Positions 1 to 9,289 of a stretch of 64,000 nucleotides of DNA are shown in pieces. The DNA comes from Pomphorhynchus laevis (Eukaryota > Acanthocephala > Palaeacanthocephala > Echinorhynchida > Pomphorhynchidae), in contig WNNJ02001939.1 of NCBI GenBank assembly GCA_012934845.2, forward strand, positions 1 to 64,000, written 5' to 3'. The translations under genes and the position numbers were made by a program. The notes under the pieces were generated by a model, which was not told where the DNA came from, did not search any database, and saw nothing but the letters and a program-made list of their open reading frames with translations. The first letter of the stretch is position 1, and every line of letters begins with the position of its first letter.

Positions 1-775
1 CCAAACTGTGTCTGTGTTAAGGATAATGTTGATATAGTAGCCCTACAATAAGGCCTGATTTAGCTTTAAGCTTAGAATATGAATTTATACTAAAATGCAT
101 AATAAAAACAAATCTGAAACTATGCAAAACATAAAATATATTTATAGATAAATTCACAATATTGTGTATTTAACTCAAGTGATTTAGCGTATCTCTTCTA
201 AATTCAATAAATAATAACAATTAGTAGAATATGTAATTACTTTATTGTCTTTTAAAATCAACTCTAAAAGCATGAATGCTGCTGATATGCTCCTCGGTAT
301 TTTAGAAAAAGTAAAAAGATCAATGAAGAATATAATATACTTAAAGTTTACTGTTATTGTGTTGAAGACAATCAACATTGTAAGGTTGAACTCAGTACGA
401 ATCACAAGTCAATCGCAATGATTGAAGTTGTTTAATTGTTCCGCAGTTTAATCCCTTCTATAATAAGAACGGATTTAGCTTTAAGCTGCTTAAAATATGA
501 ATTTATCCTTATACATGAACAATTCGATGTAAACAATTCAATGGGTGGGTATATAATAGAATTCGCTTACTTGAAGCGTTACATCTCAACTTATTTTTGA
601 TAACTATTATCGATGAGTCATGTTGTAGTTAGTAGTGCTGGTAGATACACATTGAATTGCTTATATATATAAAGAAAAATATAAAGAAAGAATTCTTCAA
701 ATGCATCTCGGAAAATGTAATTTTAAAAATCCATTACATTGAAGGTTTCATATACTGAAGAATTTCTTGTTGTAC
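1..775. other. AT-rich non-coding stretch, nothing recognised
   Basis: No supported gene, RNA or repeat. The open frames here are short and low in complexity, as expected by chance in AT-rich DNA. Confidence 0.6.
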
Positions 776-1075
776 CGGATAGTTAGCCTAGTCGTTAAGG
801 CGAAGACCCACCGATCGAAAGAACCTAGGTTCAAATCTGAAAGTGCAAATAGGGTTCAAAAGGAAACTACAGCGGTACACAGCATTCTGATGAGTCCGGA
901 TATACCATTGCACGGCAATAGCAGACAAAACAATAACAATATGTAAGGTTAAAATTCGCCATGTTGAGAGTTAAGGTGTATGGAGTTGGAAGTAATGAAG
1001 GAATGATACCGTTGCTGATCTCTGCTGCGAAATTACCTTCGGTGATCTCGCAAAATTAATAAAATAAATAAAAGA
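776..1075 (+). repeat. tRNA-derived SINE with an HHR-like core
   Basis: A short pol III type retroposon. An A-box-like TAGCCTAGTCGTTAAGG lies at 784-800 and a B box GGTTCAAATC at 828-837, with tRNA-like spacing. A non-tRNA body follows and the unit ends in an AATAAA-rich tail near 1055-1075. At 887-893 the body holds CTGATGA, the hammerhead core heptamer, followed by GTC. A matching GAC at 924-926 precedes AAAAC, where a canonical HHR would have GAAAC. This recalls the Schistosoma Sm-alpha elements, which join a tRNA-like promoter to an HHR; here the core is damaged, so the ribozyme reading is inference. The SINE reading rests on the two boxes and the tail. No second copy was seen in the window. 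Confidence 0.7.
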
Positions 1076-1227
1076 ATCCATCAAAAGATCATAAGCATCG
1101 ATTATATGATCACCTGATCACATCCGTGTTATATAATACATATATAACATGTAACATATGCATATAACATATAATATATATAATATGTTGTTTAATATAT
1201 AGCGATTTTTATATCAAGAGATTTTTT

Positions 1228-1345
1228 GCATAACAATGGGTGGTTAGAAACGTCTAGGAGTGATATATTATAGACTGATAAAGATGATGATTGAAGTCCA
1301 GTAATTTAGTAGCAAATATGGATTGAAAATTAATAGTAGTAAATG
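1228..1345 (+). repeat. Truncated HHR family C repeat
   Basis: Matches the right half of the family C monomer (compare 5925-6030). It starts inside stem II (GGTGGTTA), keeps GAAACGTC and the conserved tail GAAGTCCAGT...TTTAG. It is the only family C copy here with an intact GAAA plus GTC cleavage triplet, but the CTGATGA half is missing, so it cannot cleave alone. It directly precedes LINE-B. Confidence 0.6.
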
Positions 1346-1432
1346 TTTGCTCCTGGTTATTCAGGAAATTGATCGACAGACTCGTAGAGCTTGTAACATA
1401 ATTATTCAAGGTCTACTGTTGCTGATAATGTT

Positions 1433-1843
1433 GTGGAGAATGTTCAAGCGTTGCTTGCATCACTAGACATTCATCTGGACAAAAGTATTTCAATTAGGGG
1501 ACGCCGCTTTCGTGCTCAGAAGAGTGATTCACCACTCTGGCTTTTACTCACGACTAATGAGGCGGTGAGTACGTTGATTCTAAAGCGCGGCAGACACCTA
1601 AAGTACTCTGAGTACTTCAAAAAAGTATACGCCAGTGTTAAGTTCTTTTCCGCGGAACGTGATACGAGGAAAGTATTTGATCAACTTAAGGCGGCAAAGA
1701 CACCCAGTTTTTCAGTTCATTTTGTGATCCCTAACAATAAAGTGGTACGCCTAGGACTGCGTTTGGAATCATCTACCGATGAAAACGAGATGGGGAAGGT
1801 ACACTTATCCCCCATACGACAAACACGTTCTATTCCTCGTTGA
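1433..1843 (+). pseudogene. LINE-B ORF1-like / N-terminal region
   Basis: An open stretch of 136 codons. It reads like the RNA-binding N-terminal part of many LINE proteins: a basic segment SIRGRRFRAQKSDSPLW, then LLLTTNEAVSTLILKRGRHL and a later Glu/Arg-rich helix. Just upstream (about 1358-1410) another frame reads EIDRQTRRACNIIIQG, the usual 'R..N.II.G' lead-in, so a frameshift near 1420 splits the original ORF. The nominal first Met is internal to the ancestral protein. No zinc knuckles are visible. The function (nucleic-acid binding, retrotransposition RNP) is inferred from position and similarity of pattern. Confidence 0.55.
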
Positions 1844-2190
1844 GCGTCAGATTCATGCCTTCGTCATCGTTTATTATTTAACGTGGTAGGTCTTGAAACT
1901 CTTCTAAATGAATAATTCGCTAGTTATCTGGTTCTTTTGATATGGTGGTTCTTTTAGAAACTTTCGCTACATCGCCGGTAGCGTTGAAGTCGTTTTACTT
2001 CTTTGAAATTCTGGCCACTCTTGTGATCGGGGTCGACCCAGTCGAGGTGTTCTTTCGGCAATTGCTAGTTCTTTTAGTGAGTGGTCTTACAAAACATTCG
2101 AGAATGTAGTTTATTTGGACACCCCCGAGTACTACCATTATCGCCTGCTATTTCAAGCCGTCGTAAGACGCTTGTGATATTATTAATGAG

Positions 2191-2460
2191 TTGTTTGAGA
2201 TTCTCCTAGACTTATCTCACCATAAACTCATAGTTGTTGCCGGTGATTTAAATGCTACTTCTACGAAAATTCCTCTGAAGCTTAATCTACCAAAGGATTT
2301 CTTCTTTTCGCGCGATCTAACTCTTCACACTCATATCGGGGTTGGGCCTATGAAATTGGTGACAACAAAGAGCTGTCTAGATTTAATATTCTCAAACGCT
2401 AGTGTTCATGATACTTGCTTAGATTTCGATGACGCATGGGTGTTTCGACAAAAACATTAA
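2191..2460 (+). pseudogene. LINE-B endonuclease remnant
   Basis: An 89-codon fragment of an exonuclease-endonuclease-phosphatase fold domain. The diagnostic catalytic motif is VVAGDLNAT (GDLN, family consensus GDFN). It is followed by a Thr/Ser...CLDLIFSN segment matching the family's 'LDLIF(T/S)' strand. The N-terminal part of the domain, including the QE motif, lies in broken frames upstream. In an active element this domain nicks target DNA to prime reverse transcription. Here it is isolated by stops and frameshifts. Confidence 0.65.
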
Positions 2461-2819
2461 CCAGTAATTTGTGCCATTGAAGAATTATCGACTCCACGCA
2501 ATCATTTTTGTCCCGTCAAACCCAAGGGTAGGCGTATCGTAGTCGACGCTATTAACTTTAGTCGTTTGGATGAATCTAAACAACTTTTGATTTATGCTGA
2601 GCTAGCGGACAGTTACACTATGCTCTACCACACATTGTTATCTGCATGTAAGAATACCAGACATAATAGGAGTCGTTCGTATCGGCTACCAAACTATCTA
2701 AAATTGTTGCAGAGAATGCTACTTTCGTTTTACAAGAATAACGGGTTTGCATTGTCCAGGATGGATTTTGTGTCCCTACGTAGATTTTATTCAAATAGTA
2801 CTAAACAATTCAAGCGGTA

Positions 2820-3876
2820 GTGTTAAGACGAGAAGAGCAGATAATGCTTATTAGAGCAGAGGTCGCACCGTTGCTTGCACGCTCTAGAACTTGTAAACTT
2901 CCCTCTAGGATTACTTTGCATGATTGGCGTAAACATGTTGCTGATATTTTGGCCTCGTATAATTCTATTTTTTATCCTAAGAAATGCTATCTCTATTGTC
3001 CTATCACCAACCATGATTCGCTCAATTTCCCCTTTAACCTTGCTGAAATTGAGAGCTGTTTATCCAATATGGCTGCTAGAAAGGCATCGGGAATTGATCT
3101 ACTGTGTATTGAACACATTAATCAGACGTTTTATTTGGTCGTCAACTACTGGATATTCTTTTATAACGCGATTCTAAGAGGTTTCTCTATTCCCGATGGC
3201 TGGTGTGACAGTATCATCAAAGTGCTATGGGAAGTTCGGGAGATCCTTCGTGTTGAGATTCTTATAGAGAGATATCTCTCCTTAATCGTCCCTATGAAAT
3301 TCTATCGAATTTGATGGCCGTAAATTTTTGAAATTTCATAGTTGTCTTCTTCCTCCGGAGCAACAAGGATTCAGTAGGAATCATTCCATTATGATCGCAT
3401 TCTCAGTTCTTTGGTTACATGTTCTCGATATTTTCAATAATCATTCATCATTGTACAGTGTTTTTGTCGATTTTGCGAAAGCGTTTTGTTCGATTGATAT
3501 ACCTTTTCTATCAACCAATCTTCATGAGAGAGTAAGTGTTCATGAAGATTTTCTATTTCTTCTCGAGAGAATACTGCGTCCTATTTCTATGCGTATTTAC
3601 GACGGAGTTAATTGCTCCTATCCTCTGACTGGTAGCCGTGGGGTACAGCAAGGTGATTCACTCAGCCCTATGTTGTTTTCCATATTGATGGACCTCCCAG
3701 TACACGTTCGCTTCGCCGCACCTAATGCGGTGGCAATTTTGTATACTGACGATATTCCTTCAGTAACATTGGATAGAAACTCGGTTCAAGCTGCCACTAC
3801 AGCTCTCGTTGCGTTTTGTCAGACAAATAAACTCGTGATCAACACATCCAAAACAAATATGATAAAATTTCGATGA
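2820..3876 (+). pseudogene. LINE-B reverse transcriptase, frameshifted
   Basis: Two adjoining frames (2820-3314 and 3328-3876) form one RT domain. The first has the fingers: SNMAARKASGIDLLCIEH, matching the 'KA.G.D.I' block. The second has palm motif A as VFVDFAKAFCSIDIPF, motif B as GVQQGDSLSPMLFSILM and motif C as ILYTDDI. The catalytic Asp residues of A and C are present, with YTDD in place of the common Y(A/V)DD. A frameshift near 3315 breaks the two halves, and further stops follow after 3876, where CPRCRNDV...FVNSYRHLSF resembles the post-RT 'YLG' block. Non-functional as it stands. Confidence 0.85.
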
Positions 3877-4739
3877 ACTTGTCCTCGTTGTCGTAATGAT
3901 GTGCTGTTTCTAAATGAAACGTCTCTAGAATTTGTTAATTCATATCGACATCTAAGCTTTTTGTTCTCTTCGCGGTGATCTTTCATAAACCACTTATTGA
4001 CTTAATCAGCAAAAGTGGTAAAGTTAGCTTATACGACATCGAAGCTTGGTCTTATGTCCTTCGAAGGCGCGATAAAGTACTTTGATGCTATGTTGCTTCT
4101 TATTCTGAGTTTACGGGCTTCGATGCTATTCGTCGAATTTGACCTGACAAATTATCAGACTATTAATAAATGTTTTTGGCTCTACCTAAAAGTAGTATCC
4201 TAAAAGTAGTAGTAGAAGTAGGAGTATCTTCGAAATGTTTATCTACGGCGGTTGCGGTGTTTAGTAGATCGACATCCCCCTTTCGGTCAAACTTCTCAAT
4301 AGATTAAGCCTTGATGAAAACGCAGCATATTTGGCAAGTCGACGTCTCTTCGATAGCAAGATATTTAGTATGGATCCTGATCTCTTCTTAACGCCTGCTT
4401 ACACTCAGATTGGTGGAGAAATCCAAAATATCAAAAGCGTCATCTGGTTTGGCGTTTATCTTTAGACGGCTACCACGCCAAATTCTGTACGATTAGACTC
4501 CCTTTTCACACTCGTTCGGATCATTGTCACTGTCGATTTTTGCTCAAAAGAGTGTTCAGCTCTTTTGCATGTTTTCGCCTGTCCTGTATTATCTTCATGG
4601 TCATTGAAACAAGTTAACAAAGGGGCCAGGGAGATCACGTGTAAATTTTCGCACCTTTGAATGCATGACCCGATTTAAGATTTCTAAATTTATGAAGCAA
4701 GTATACTCAAAAAATCAAAACGCCAGGATTTTGATAAGA

Positions 4740-5225
4740 ATTATTTACGATATATTTAATTTATTGTATTTTTAATTATGCCCATCCGAAAGGCGATATG
4801 GGAAATAAATCTGTGCATAAAGAACTTAATGTAGGGTGCCACCATAGGATCGTTTTGTTTTTTCTTTACTTTTAATACTTTAATACGAGAAATTCGTTTA
4901 ACAGATGTTATCTGTTTAACCATCCTTCGTGGATAACACCTTCTTGCAAATTGCTGTAGAAGCTGATTTGCATGTCGAAAAAACTCATTACTATCTGTGC
5001 ATACTCGCTTAATTCTTAAGGCCTCGTTGAAAACAATATGTCTTTTCATAGCAATTGGATGTGAACTACGTGTATGTAGATATAGTGCCGGTGATTCTGT
5101 CTTTCTATAAAAAGTCGATTTGTATGTATCACCCCTGACATATAAAGTCAAATCAAGAAAATTCACCTTTGACCAATGATTAAAAGATAGCTGTAATGGT
5201 CCTATTTCTAAAATTTTGTTCTTAA
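4740..5225 (-). pseudogene. PLE-1 reverse transcriptase C-terminal fragment
   Basis: Fragment of a Penelope-like reverse transcriptase. From the top of the fragment the frame reads ...FNHWSKVNFLDLTLYV, then STFYRKTESPALYLHTRSSHP, then HIVFNEALRIKRVCTDS. This is the post-catalytic RT and thumb region characteristic of PLEs (pattern: VxFLDLxL, YRKxT...YLHxxSxHP, a run of ALRxxRxC). The open part is 4756-5166. The catalytic YxDD part is missing because the fragment stops at a fold-back junction at 5214-5245, beyond which a PLE GIY-YIG piece lies on the opposite strand. Truncated and inactive. Confidence 0.85.
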
Positions 5226-5245
5226 ACGGATGTTTAAGAACAAAA
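5214..5245. repeat. Perfect fold-back at a PLE junction
   Basis: Arms 5214-5227 and 5232-5245 are perfect 14-bp reverse complements (TTTTGTTCTTAAAC) around a 4-nt loop. They sit exactly where a minus-strand RT fragment meets a plus-strand endonuclease fragment. Confidence 0.85.
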
Positions 5246-5500
5246 CATGTTCATTAAACGGATGTAAAAGCCAATATGTTGGCCAAACAACTCAATTTTT
5301 ATCAAGAAGACTGAATCTCTGAAGATAACAAATTGGTAAAAAGAAAGCTTTTGACGGTGCAGCAATTCACTCATTAGAACATGGAGATTCAGACTATGAT
5401 ATATCGAACATATAAAAGCAACATTATGCATAAGAAGAGGCGGTTATCTTTAGAACAACAGATAATCGGAATGTTGCACAGCGAAAGTCCATATGGATGC
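5236..5500 (+). pseudogene. PLE-1 GIY-YIG endonuclease fragment
   Basis: In one plus-strand frame the DNA reads CSLNGCKSQYVGQTTQFL then SRRLN before a stop. It resumes with AAIHSLEHGDSDYDI. This is the catalytic core of the PLE GIY-YIG endonuclease: 'YVGQT' is the YIG half-motif, the downstream Arg is the conserved catalytic-site Arg, and 'H..EH' follows at the usual distance. At least two in-frame stops disrupt it. Together with the opposite-strand RT piece at 4740-5225 it suggests one PLE split and inverted at the 5214-5245 fold-back. Confidence 0.75.
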
Positions 5501-5666
5501 AATGATAATACGTAATTCTACTGGAAGTACATAACATGAGCTTCAGCACAAGCATCATTCACGATATCAATGGCTTCTACTATTTATATTAAATTAGTTT
5601 TTTTATTTTTGTGCTAATAAAAGAAACTGACACGAAGTGAAATATAAATATATTCTTTTTAAATTA

Positions 5667-5694
5667 AAACGTTTCGATCACTAGCCTTCGTCAG
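5667..5694 (-). other. HHR-derived hairpin motif
   Basis: On the minus strand CTGACGA (5694-5688) is followed by AGGCTAGTGATC and then GAAACGTT. This keeps the hammerhead order core heptamer, stem II position, GAAA. Stem II pairing is weak, so it is at best a decayed ribozyme. Confidence 0.45.
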
Positions 5695-5719
5695 TCAACA
5701 GCCATATATATTCCTGTTA

Positions 5720-6075
5720 GAAATTAAGTGCCCTCGTAACCAACAGATACGCATTTGTGCATATAAAGAATAACTAGAAGGTCCACACACGCAACAAGCC
5801 AGTATAAACGCTTTCAGTACCTGAGTTTCGCCTAGCATCGTGATGAATTGCTGGTGTCTTTACAGTTATCACCAAAGCAGTCGAAACGCACCCTAACCAC
5901 TTCATCCGACTGACGATGACTGCCGAGTGGTTAGGAGCGTCTCGGAGTGCTACATTAGATTGATGGAACTGATGATCGAAGTCCAGTTTTTTAGCAACTC
6001 ATATGGATTTAAAATCAATAGTAGCCTGTTTAGGCTCCTGGACCACAGTTTCAAGCGATTTTTCACACTACCAAT
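5720..6075 (+). repeat. HHR family C monomer (PLE terminal-repeat-like)
   Basis: Non-coding repeat monomer of about 390 bp, also present as two tandem units in the opposite orientation at 45310-45930. It contains a type I hammerhead-like block at 5905-5946: stem I TCCGA (5905-5909) with TCGGA (5942-5946), core CTGACGA (5910-5916), stem II TGACT with GGTTA, then GGAG where GAAA is expected, and cleavage triplet GTC ending at 5941. Two core changes (U7 to C, A13 to G) predict loss of cleavage. The rest includes the conserved tail CGAAGTCCAGTT (5974-5985). No ORF. Confidence 0.7.
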
Positions 6076-6155
6076 ATATATATCGAATTATTCTCGCAAT
6101 ATTCAAAGTCGCTACGTATGCCCAGTCATCCTATGTGTGACGGTAAACTTCAACA

Positions 6156-6197
6156 ACGGTATACGCGTTTCGCTCTAACGGAGCTCATCAGTACCGT
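6156..6197 (-). ncRNA. Hammerhead ribozyme, type I minimal (A1)
   Basis: Every canonical element is present on the minus strand. Stem I is ACGGTA (6197-6192) with TACCGT (6161-6156), 6 bp. The core CTGATGA is at 6191-6185. Stem II is GCTC/GAGC with loop CGTTA (6184-6172). GAAA is at 6171-6168. Stem III is only AC/GT around a GC dinucleotide. The cleavage triplet is GTA, with the predicted cut between 6162 and 6161. A 2-bp stem III is typical of PLE and retrozyme hammerheads, which are thought to work as dimers. Confidence 0.88.
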
Positions 6198-6619
6198 GAC
6201 TTTAATAGTCATCCATAGGCACCTTAACACACGCTTAAACGGTGTTTAAAGCTCGAAAAACAGAAATACCCTTAATTTGAATAATCAGAGGAAATTTAGC
6301 ATAAGCTCTGTGCATGGCAGTGCGTATTGCGGTTTAACCATGTATCAGGCACTAAATTCTTTTTAATAGAAATGCTGTTTTACAGGGACACATTATAGTG
6401 TACAAATATATAAAATATAATTTGTTGTTACATCTGCCCTAAGACACACAATGATGTACTCGTAAATAAATCATTATGTTTTCCTCAAAACGAGGCATAA
6501 ACACCAGGCAGCATTCTATATATTCTTATCAGACCAAGAAATAGAACCGAATTATTCTCGCAATATTCAAAGTCGCTACGTATGCCCAGTCATCCTATGT
6601 GTGACGACAAACTTCAACA

Positions 6620-6661
6620 ACGGTAGATGCGTTTCGCTCTAACGGAGCTCATCAGTACCGT
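6620..6661 (-). ncRNA. Hammerhead ribozyme, type I minimal (A2)
   Basis: Second copy, 464 bp from A1. Stem I, core CTGATGA (6655-6649), stem II GCTC/GAGC with loop CGTTA and GAAA (6635-6632) are identical to A1. Stem III differs: GAAACGC is followed by ATC, so only the A-U pair next to GAA remains and the cleavage triplet is ATC (predicted cut between 6626 and 6625). AUC fits the NUH rule. It should be less stable than A1 as a monomer. Confidence 0.82.
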
Positions 6662-6870
6662 GACTTTAATAATCATCAATAGGGACCTTGACACACGCAT
6701 TACGGGTTGTTTTGATTTGTCCGCTTTTTAATGACGATGTTTTGATTATTTTTCAGTTTTTTCGATACCGTTTTTGGTTCTTTCGGTATGTTTAATTTTG
6801 ATTGAAAATTTGGTGGAATATTTTCAAATATATTAAACATTTCAAATCCTAATGAGTATATAATACTTAC

Positions 6871-6918
6871 CTTTAGATTCTCATCTTCCATTTCATCTTC
6901 CATCTCATCTTCTGACAT
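6871..6918 (-). CDS. Possible first coding exon, acidic N-terminus
   Basis: Sixteen codons starting at an ATG (6918-6916) encode MSEDEMEDEMEDENLK, an acidic stretch built from a repeated EDEM unit. The exon ends at 6871 in CTAAAG followed by GTAAGT (from 6870), a textbook 5' splice site. Reading on through the donor gives a much less acidic, low-complexity tail. No partner exon can be assigned downstream, where the retrozyme-like repeat lies within about 170 bp. It may be a genuine first exon of a host gene, part of a pseudogene, or chance. No protein family is recognised. Confidence 0.3.
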
Positions 6919-7272
6919 TTTTATAGTGCGTAATGTGCCATATATTAAAATTTCTCTAGACCTAAGTTTAATACTGATTTCTGTTCATTTGTCAAAGAAG
7001 TATCTAAAAGATTAACAAAACTATCTTCCGCAATTAGTATATTTTTATTAAGACGTCTTATTGGATGGCATTATTGATTTGGATGCCATTTTAAATTTAG
7101 AAGTTCAGATGGGTTTACGTATATCTTGATAATTCTTGATCAATTTTTGCTTTGCGTTTCAGAAGCATCATTAATTTCAGAAGCATCACACATGTCATGA
7201 ATACATCAGTCAACAGACCAATCTTAAATACAAATTAAAATATTCATGTACTTGCAAGGATAGAGGTGTAGT

Positions 7273-7309
7273 TTATTTAGCAGAATGCATTGTGCATTCT
7301 GCTAAATAA
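7273..7309. repeat. Perfect fold-back, 17-bp arms, 3-nt loop
   Basis: Arms 7273-7289 and 7293-7309 (TTATTTAGCAGAATGCA and its reverse complement). The right arm belongs to the family C repeat, so the left arm looks like a fresh inverted copy. Confidence 0.9.
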
Positions 7310-7389
7310 CTGGACTTCGACCATCAGCTCCATCAGTCTTATGTATCAATCAGAGATTGTTAGAAGCGTCGTGATATATATCACGAACT

Positions 7390-7426
7390 ACTGATGGTAG
7401 TTCACTGATGGTGAACTACCATCAGT
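7390..7426. repeat. Perfect fold-back, 16-bp arms, 5-nt loop
   Basis: Arms 7390-7405 and 7411-7426 (ACTGATGGTAGTTCAC and its reverse complement). The right arm is shared with the second unit at 7772, so the left arm is the derived inverted copy. Confidence 0.9.
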
Positions 7427-8060
7427 CGTTTCGGCTGCCTTGTGATATATTTAAAAGGCATCTACGAGAATTTGTTAGCGTAATAGCATGGGCCTAGCCG
7501 CTTTAAACTAACAATGTGCTTTCCGGATCATCCTAATTTTATTCGGCAGGAATTTTAATTGCTGTCGCTGCTTGCTTTCTCACAGGATCCTTTGTAGGAT
7601 ATATTTTTATAATTTTGAATCAGATTGTGCTAAACTGTGTCCCGGGAGCTAATAAGCTGCAGTTTTATAATTGTAAATGTTGCCAAAAACCGGAGTTCGA
7701 TTACATGCAGAGCAGACTTCCTTATCACTTCTAGACGATCTGATAGTAGCCGGCAGCACTCATAAGTAAGGTGAACTACCGTCAGTCGTTTCGTCTGCCT
7801 TGTGATATATATTTAATAGGCATTTCCGAGAATTTGCTAACGTAGTAGCATGGGCCTAGCCGCTTTATCATGGGTTATTCGGCAGGAATTTTACTTGCTG
7901 CCGTTGCTTGCTTTCTCACATCCTTTGAAGGATACATTATTATAATTTTAAATCAGATAGTGCTAAACTGTGCTCCGGAAGCTAATAAGCTTCAGTTTCA
8001 TAATTGTAGATGTTGTCAAAAACCGGAGTTTGATGTTGCCAAAACCTGAAGATTATGGGA

Positions 8061-8990
8061 GAAAGCAAGCAACGATAGCAAATAAAATTGCTGTATTTAT
8101 TTATTTCAAATAAAATTTGAAATAAATTTTCAAATACCATTAAATAAAAATGTCATTATTTATTTATAATATAATAAATATTAAAGTTTTGTCCAAAAGT
8201 ACATTTTGTCGTCTATAAGCGATTAGCGTTAAATAATATCAGGCTTCGGAATATGTTCTGTGATGTTATTGATATCATGTTAATGAAAAAATATTAATGT
8301 AAGCTTACCTTCTCTAGAATAATGATGTTGAGCATCGTTGGAACTAAACTTTGAGTCACTAGGTTTGCACACATAAATTTATAATTTTACAGTGCACGAA
8401 TGTTCTAACTGAATGTCTCATTTTGAATCGGGTAGTTGCATAATCTAGTTAGTCATCTTTAAATTTTCCACATGTCGGTAAAAACCAGCCTAGGAATTTA
8501 ATTGAATGTATTTTTAATTCTAATGTATTCGACAGTAATGAATGTATGTATTTTATGAGTATTTTATAGAGCGAAATCGAATAGGAGTTAGCTAGTAACG
8601 AAATTTATGTATTCATTATATTTGTGATAAAACATAAATCCGTAATGTGTTTTATTTATTTTTTGGATGATTGCATGGTGATTTAAAATATTTCGTGAAT
8701 TAATAGATACGTGTATTTGATTGATATATAAATTTGTCCCTGTTTTATCAAAATATAACTTTTTTAGCTTTTTACATTGTTTTTTTACAAAACAAATTTA
8801 TATAATTGTACAAAAAAATATAATTGAAATGTTTATTTTAAATTACTTTCGTGTATTGCGTCCATACTGCTGCCTACATGCAACTACGGTATATTTTAAT
8901 TGTGCACTTTAAAAATAATGTATGCTAATTTTTAACATGTCAGATGTTTAATTATATCATATATATACATATATATAGCGAAGTGTCGGA
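8061..8990. other. AT-rich intergenic, nothing recognised
   Basis: No coding or repeat assignment. Short quasi-palindromes of AAATTT type occur around 8098-8160. Confidence 0.5.
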
Positions 8991-8999
8991 AACGCCTTC

Positions 9000-9160
9000 A
9001 TTCACAATGTCACACAGGCAACCGAAACGACCAGTGTGTACCTCATTCTACTGATGAGTGTTGCCGGGTACTCATCATTTCGATGCTGAAGTGGTTGTCT
9101 AGAAGTGACATGGTGACTGAAAGTCGTAAATCGAAGTCCAGTCTATCAAGCAACACCATT
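9000..9160 (+). repeat. PLE terminal-repeat fragment with HHR-like block
   Basis: It ends in the AATCGAAGTCCAGTCTATCAAG block related to the family C tail. At 9046-9104 it has stem I TTCTA (9046-9050) with TAGAA (9100-9104), an intact CTGATGA (9051-9057), an intact GAA (9088-9090) and a GTC triplet ending at 9099. The 30-nt stem II region pairs poorly and stem III is mostly G-U, so activity is doubtful. It directly precedes a (TA)n tract and a PLE-1 coding fragment in the same orientation. Confidence 0.45.
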
Positions 9161-9162
9161 TA

Positions 9163-9164
<2 letters not shown>

Positions 9165-9235
<71 letters not shown>
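9165..9235. repeat. (TA)n microsatellite
   Basis: About 35 uninterrupted TA units between the terminal-repeat fragment and the PLE-1 fragment. Confidence 0.97.
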
Positions 9236-9237
<2 letters not shown>

Positions 9238-9289
9238 CATAAGAGTTTCGTTTAAATCGGTATTGCTCGAGATTGCGAATAGCAATTCT

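Larger units (their letters stand above)
1340..4690 (+). mobile_element. LINE-B, decayed non-LTR retrotransposon
   Basis: A single degenerate non-LTR element read in the + direction. In order: an ORF1-like region (about 1358-1843), apurinic-type endonuclease remnants (about 1980-2460), a linker, a reverse transcriptase (2820-3876) and a C-terminal remainder to about 4690. Frameshifts and stops separate every domain, so it is dead. The sequence is unrelated to LINE-A at the level I can see, and its base composition is less AT-rich than the flanks. Family placement beyond 'non-LTR with APE endonuclease' is not secure. Confidence 0.8.
6084..6704 (-). mobile_element. Candidate retrozyme: two HHR direct repeats, 464-nt unit
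   Basis: Two near-identical direct repeats, 6084-6240 and 6548-6704, are offset by exactly 464 bp. They flank about 300 bp of unique AT-rich DNA with no ORF. Each repeat carries a compact type I hammerhead on the minus strand. If a minus-strand transcript were cut at both, the product would run from 6625 to 6162, a 464-nt RNA with ends suited to circularisation. That is the organisation described for animal retrozymes, non-autonomous elements thought to depend on PLE enzymes. No reverse transcriptase lies inside the unit. Transcription and circularisation are inference; the repeats and ribozyme motifs are seen directly. Confidence 0.75.
7265..8060 (-). repeat. Tandem HHR family C-related units
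   Basis: Two related units, starting near 7421 and 7772 (351-bp offset), share the blocks GTGAACTACC(A/G)TCAGTCGTTTCG, TAGCATGGGCCTAGCCGCTT, CGGCAGGAATTTTA and GCTAATAAGCT. The last block recurs at 45255-45290. The stretch 7300-7345 is the conserved family C tail (GCTAAATAACTGGACTTCGA with CATCAGCTCCATCAGTC). Both units hold CGAAACGACTGA on the minus strand, but no complete hammerhead could be assembled. No ORF. Two perfect fold-backs interrupt the array. Confidence 0.6.

Noticed and set aside
184-405. 73-codon minus-strand ORF at the window start
   Set aside because: Low-complexity Ile/Phe/Asn/Leu composition, no recognisable domain.
893-926. Possible fully canonical hammerhead in the SINE
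   Set aside because: G12 is A and no stem I partner was found for the bases before CTGATGA, so only a core resemblance is claimed.
3328-3876. Group II intron or retron RT as an alternative for the LINE-B RT
   Set aside because: FVDFAKAF, GVQQGDSLSP and YTDD together with an upstream GDLNA endonuclease fit a non-LTR retrotransposon.
9046-9104. Active hammerhead at the PLE terminal-repeat fragment
   Set aside because: Stem I, CTGATGA, GAA and GTC are present, but the 30-nt stem II region does not close and stem III is G-U only; listed only as HHR-like.
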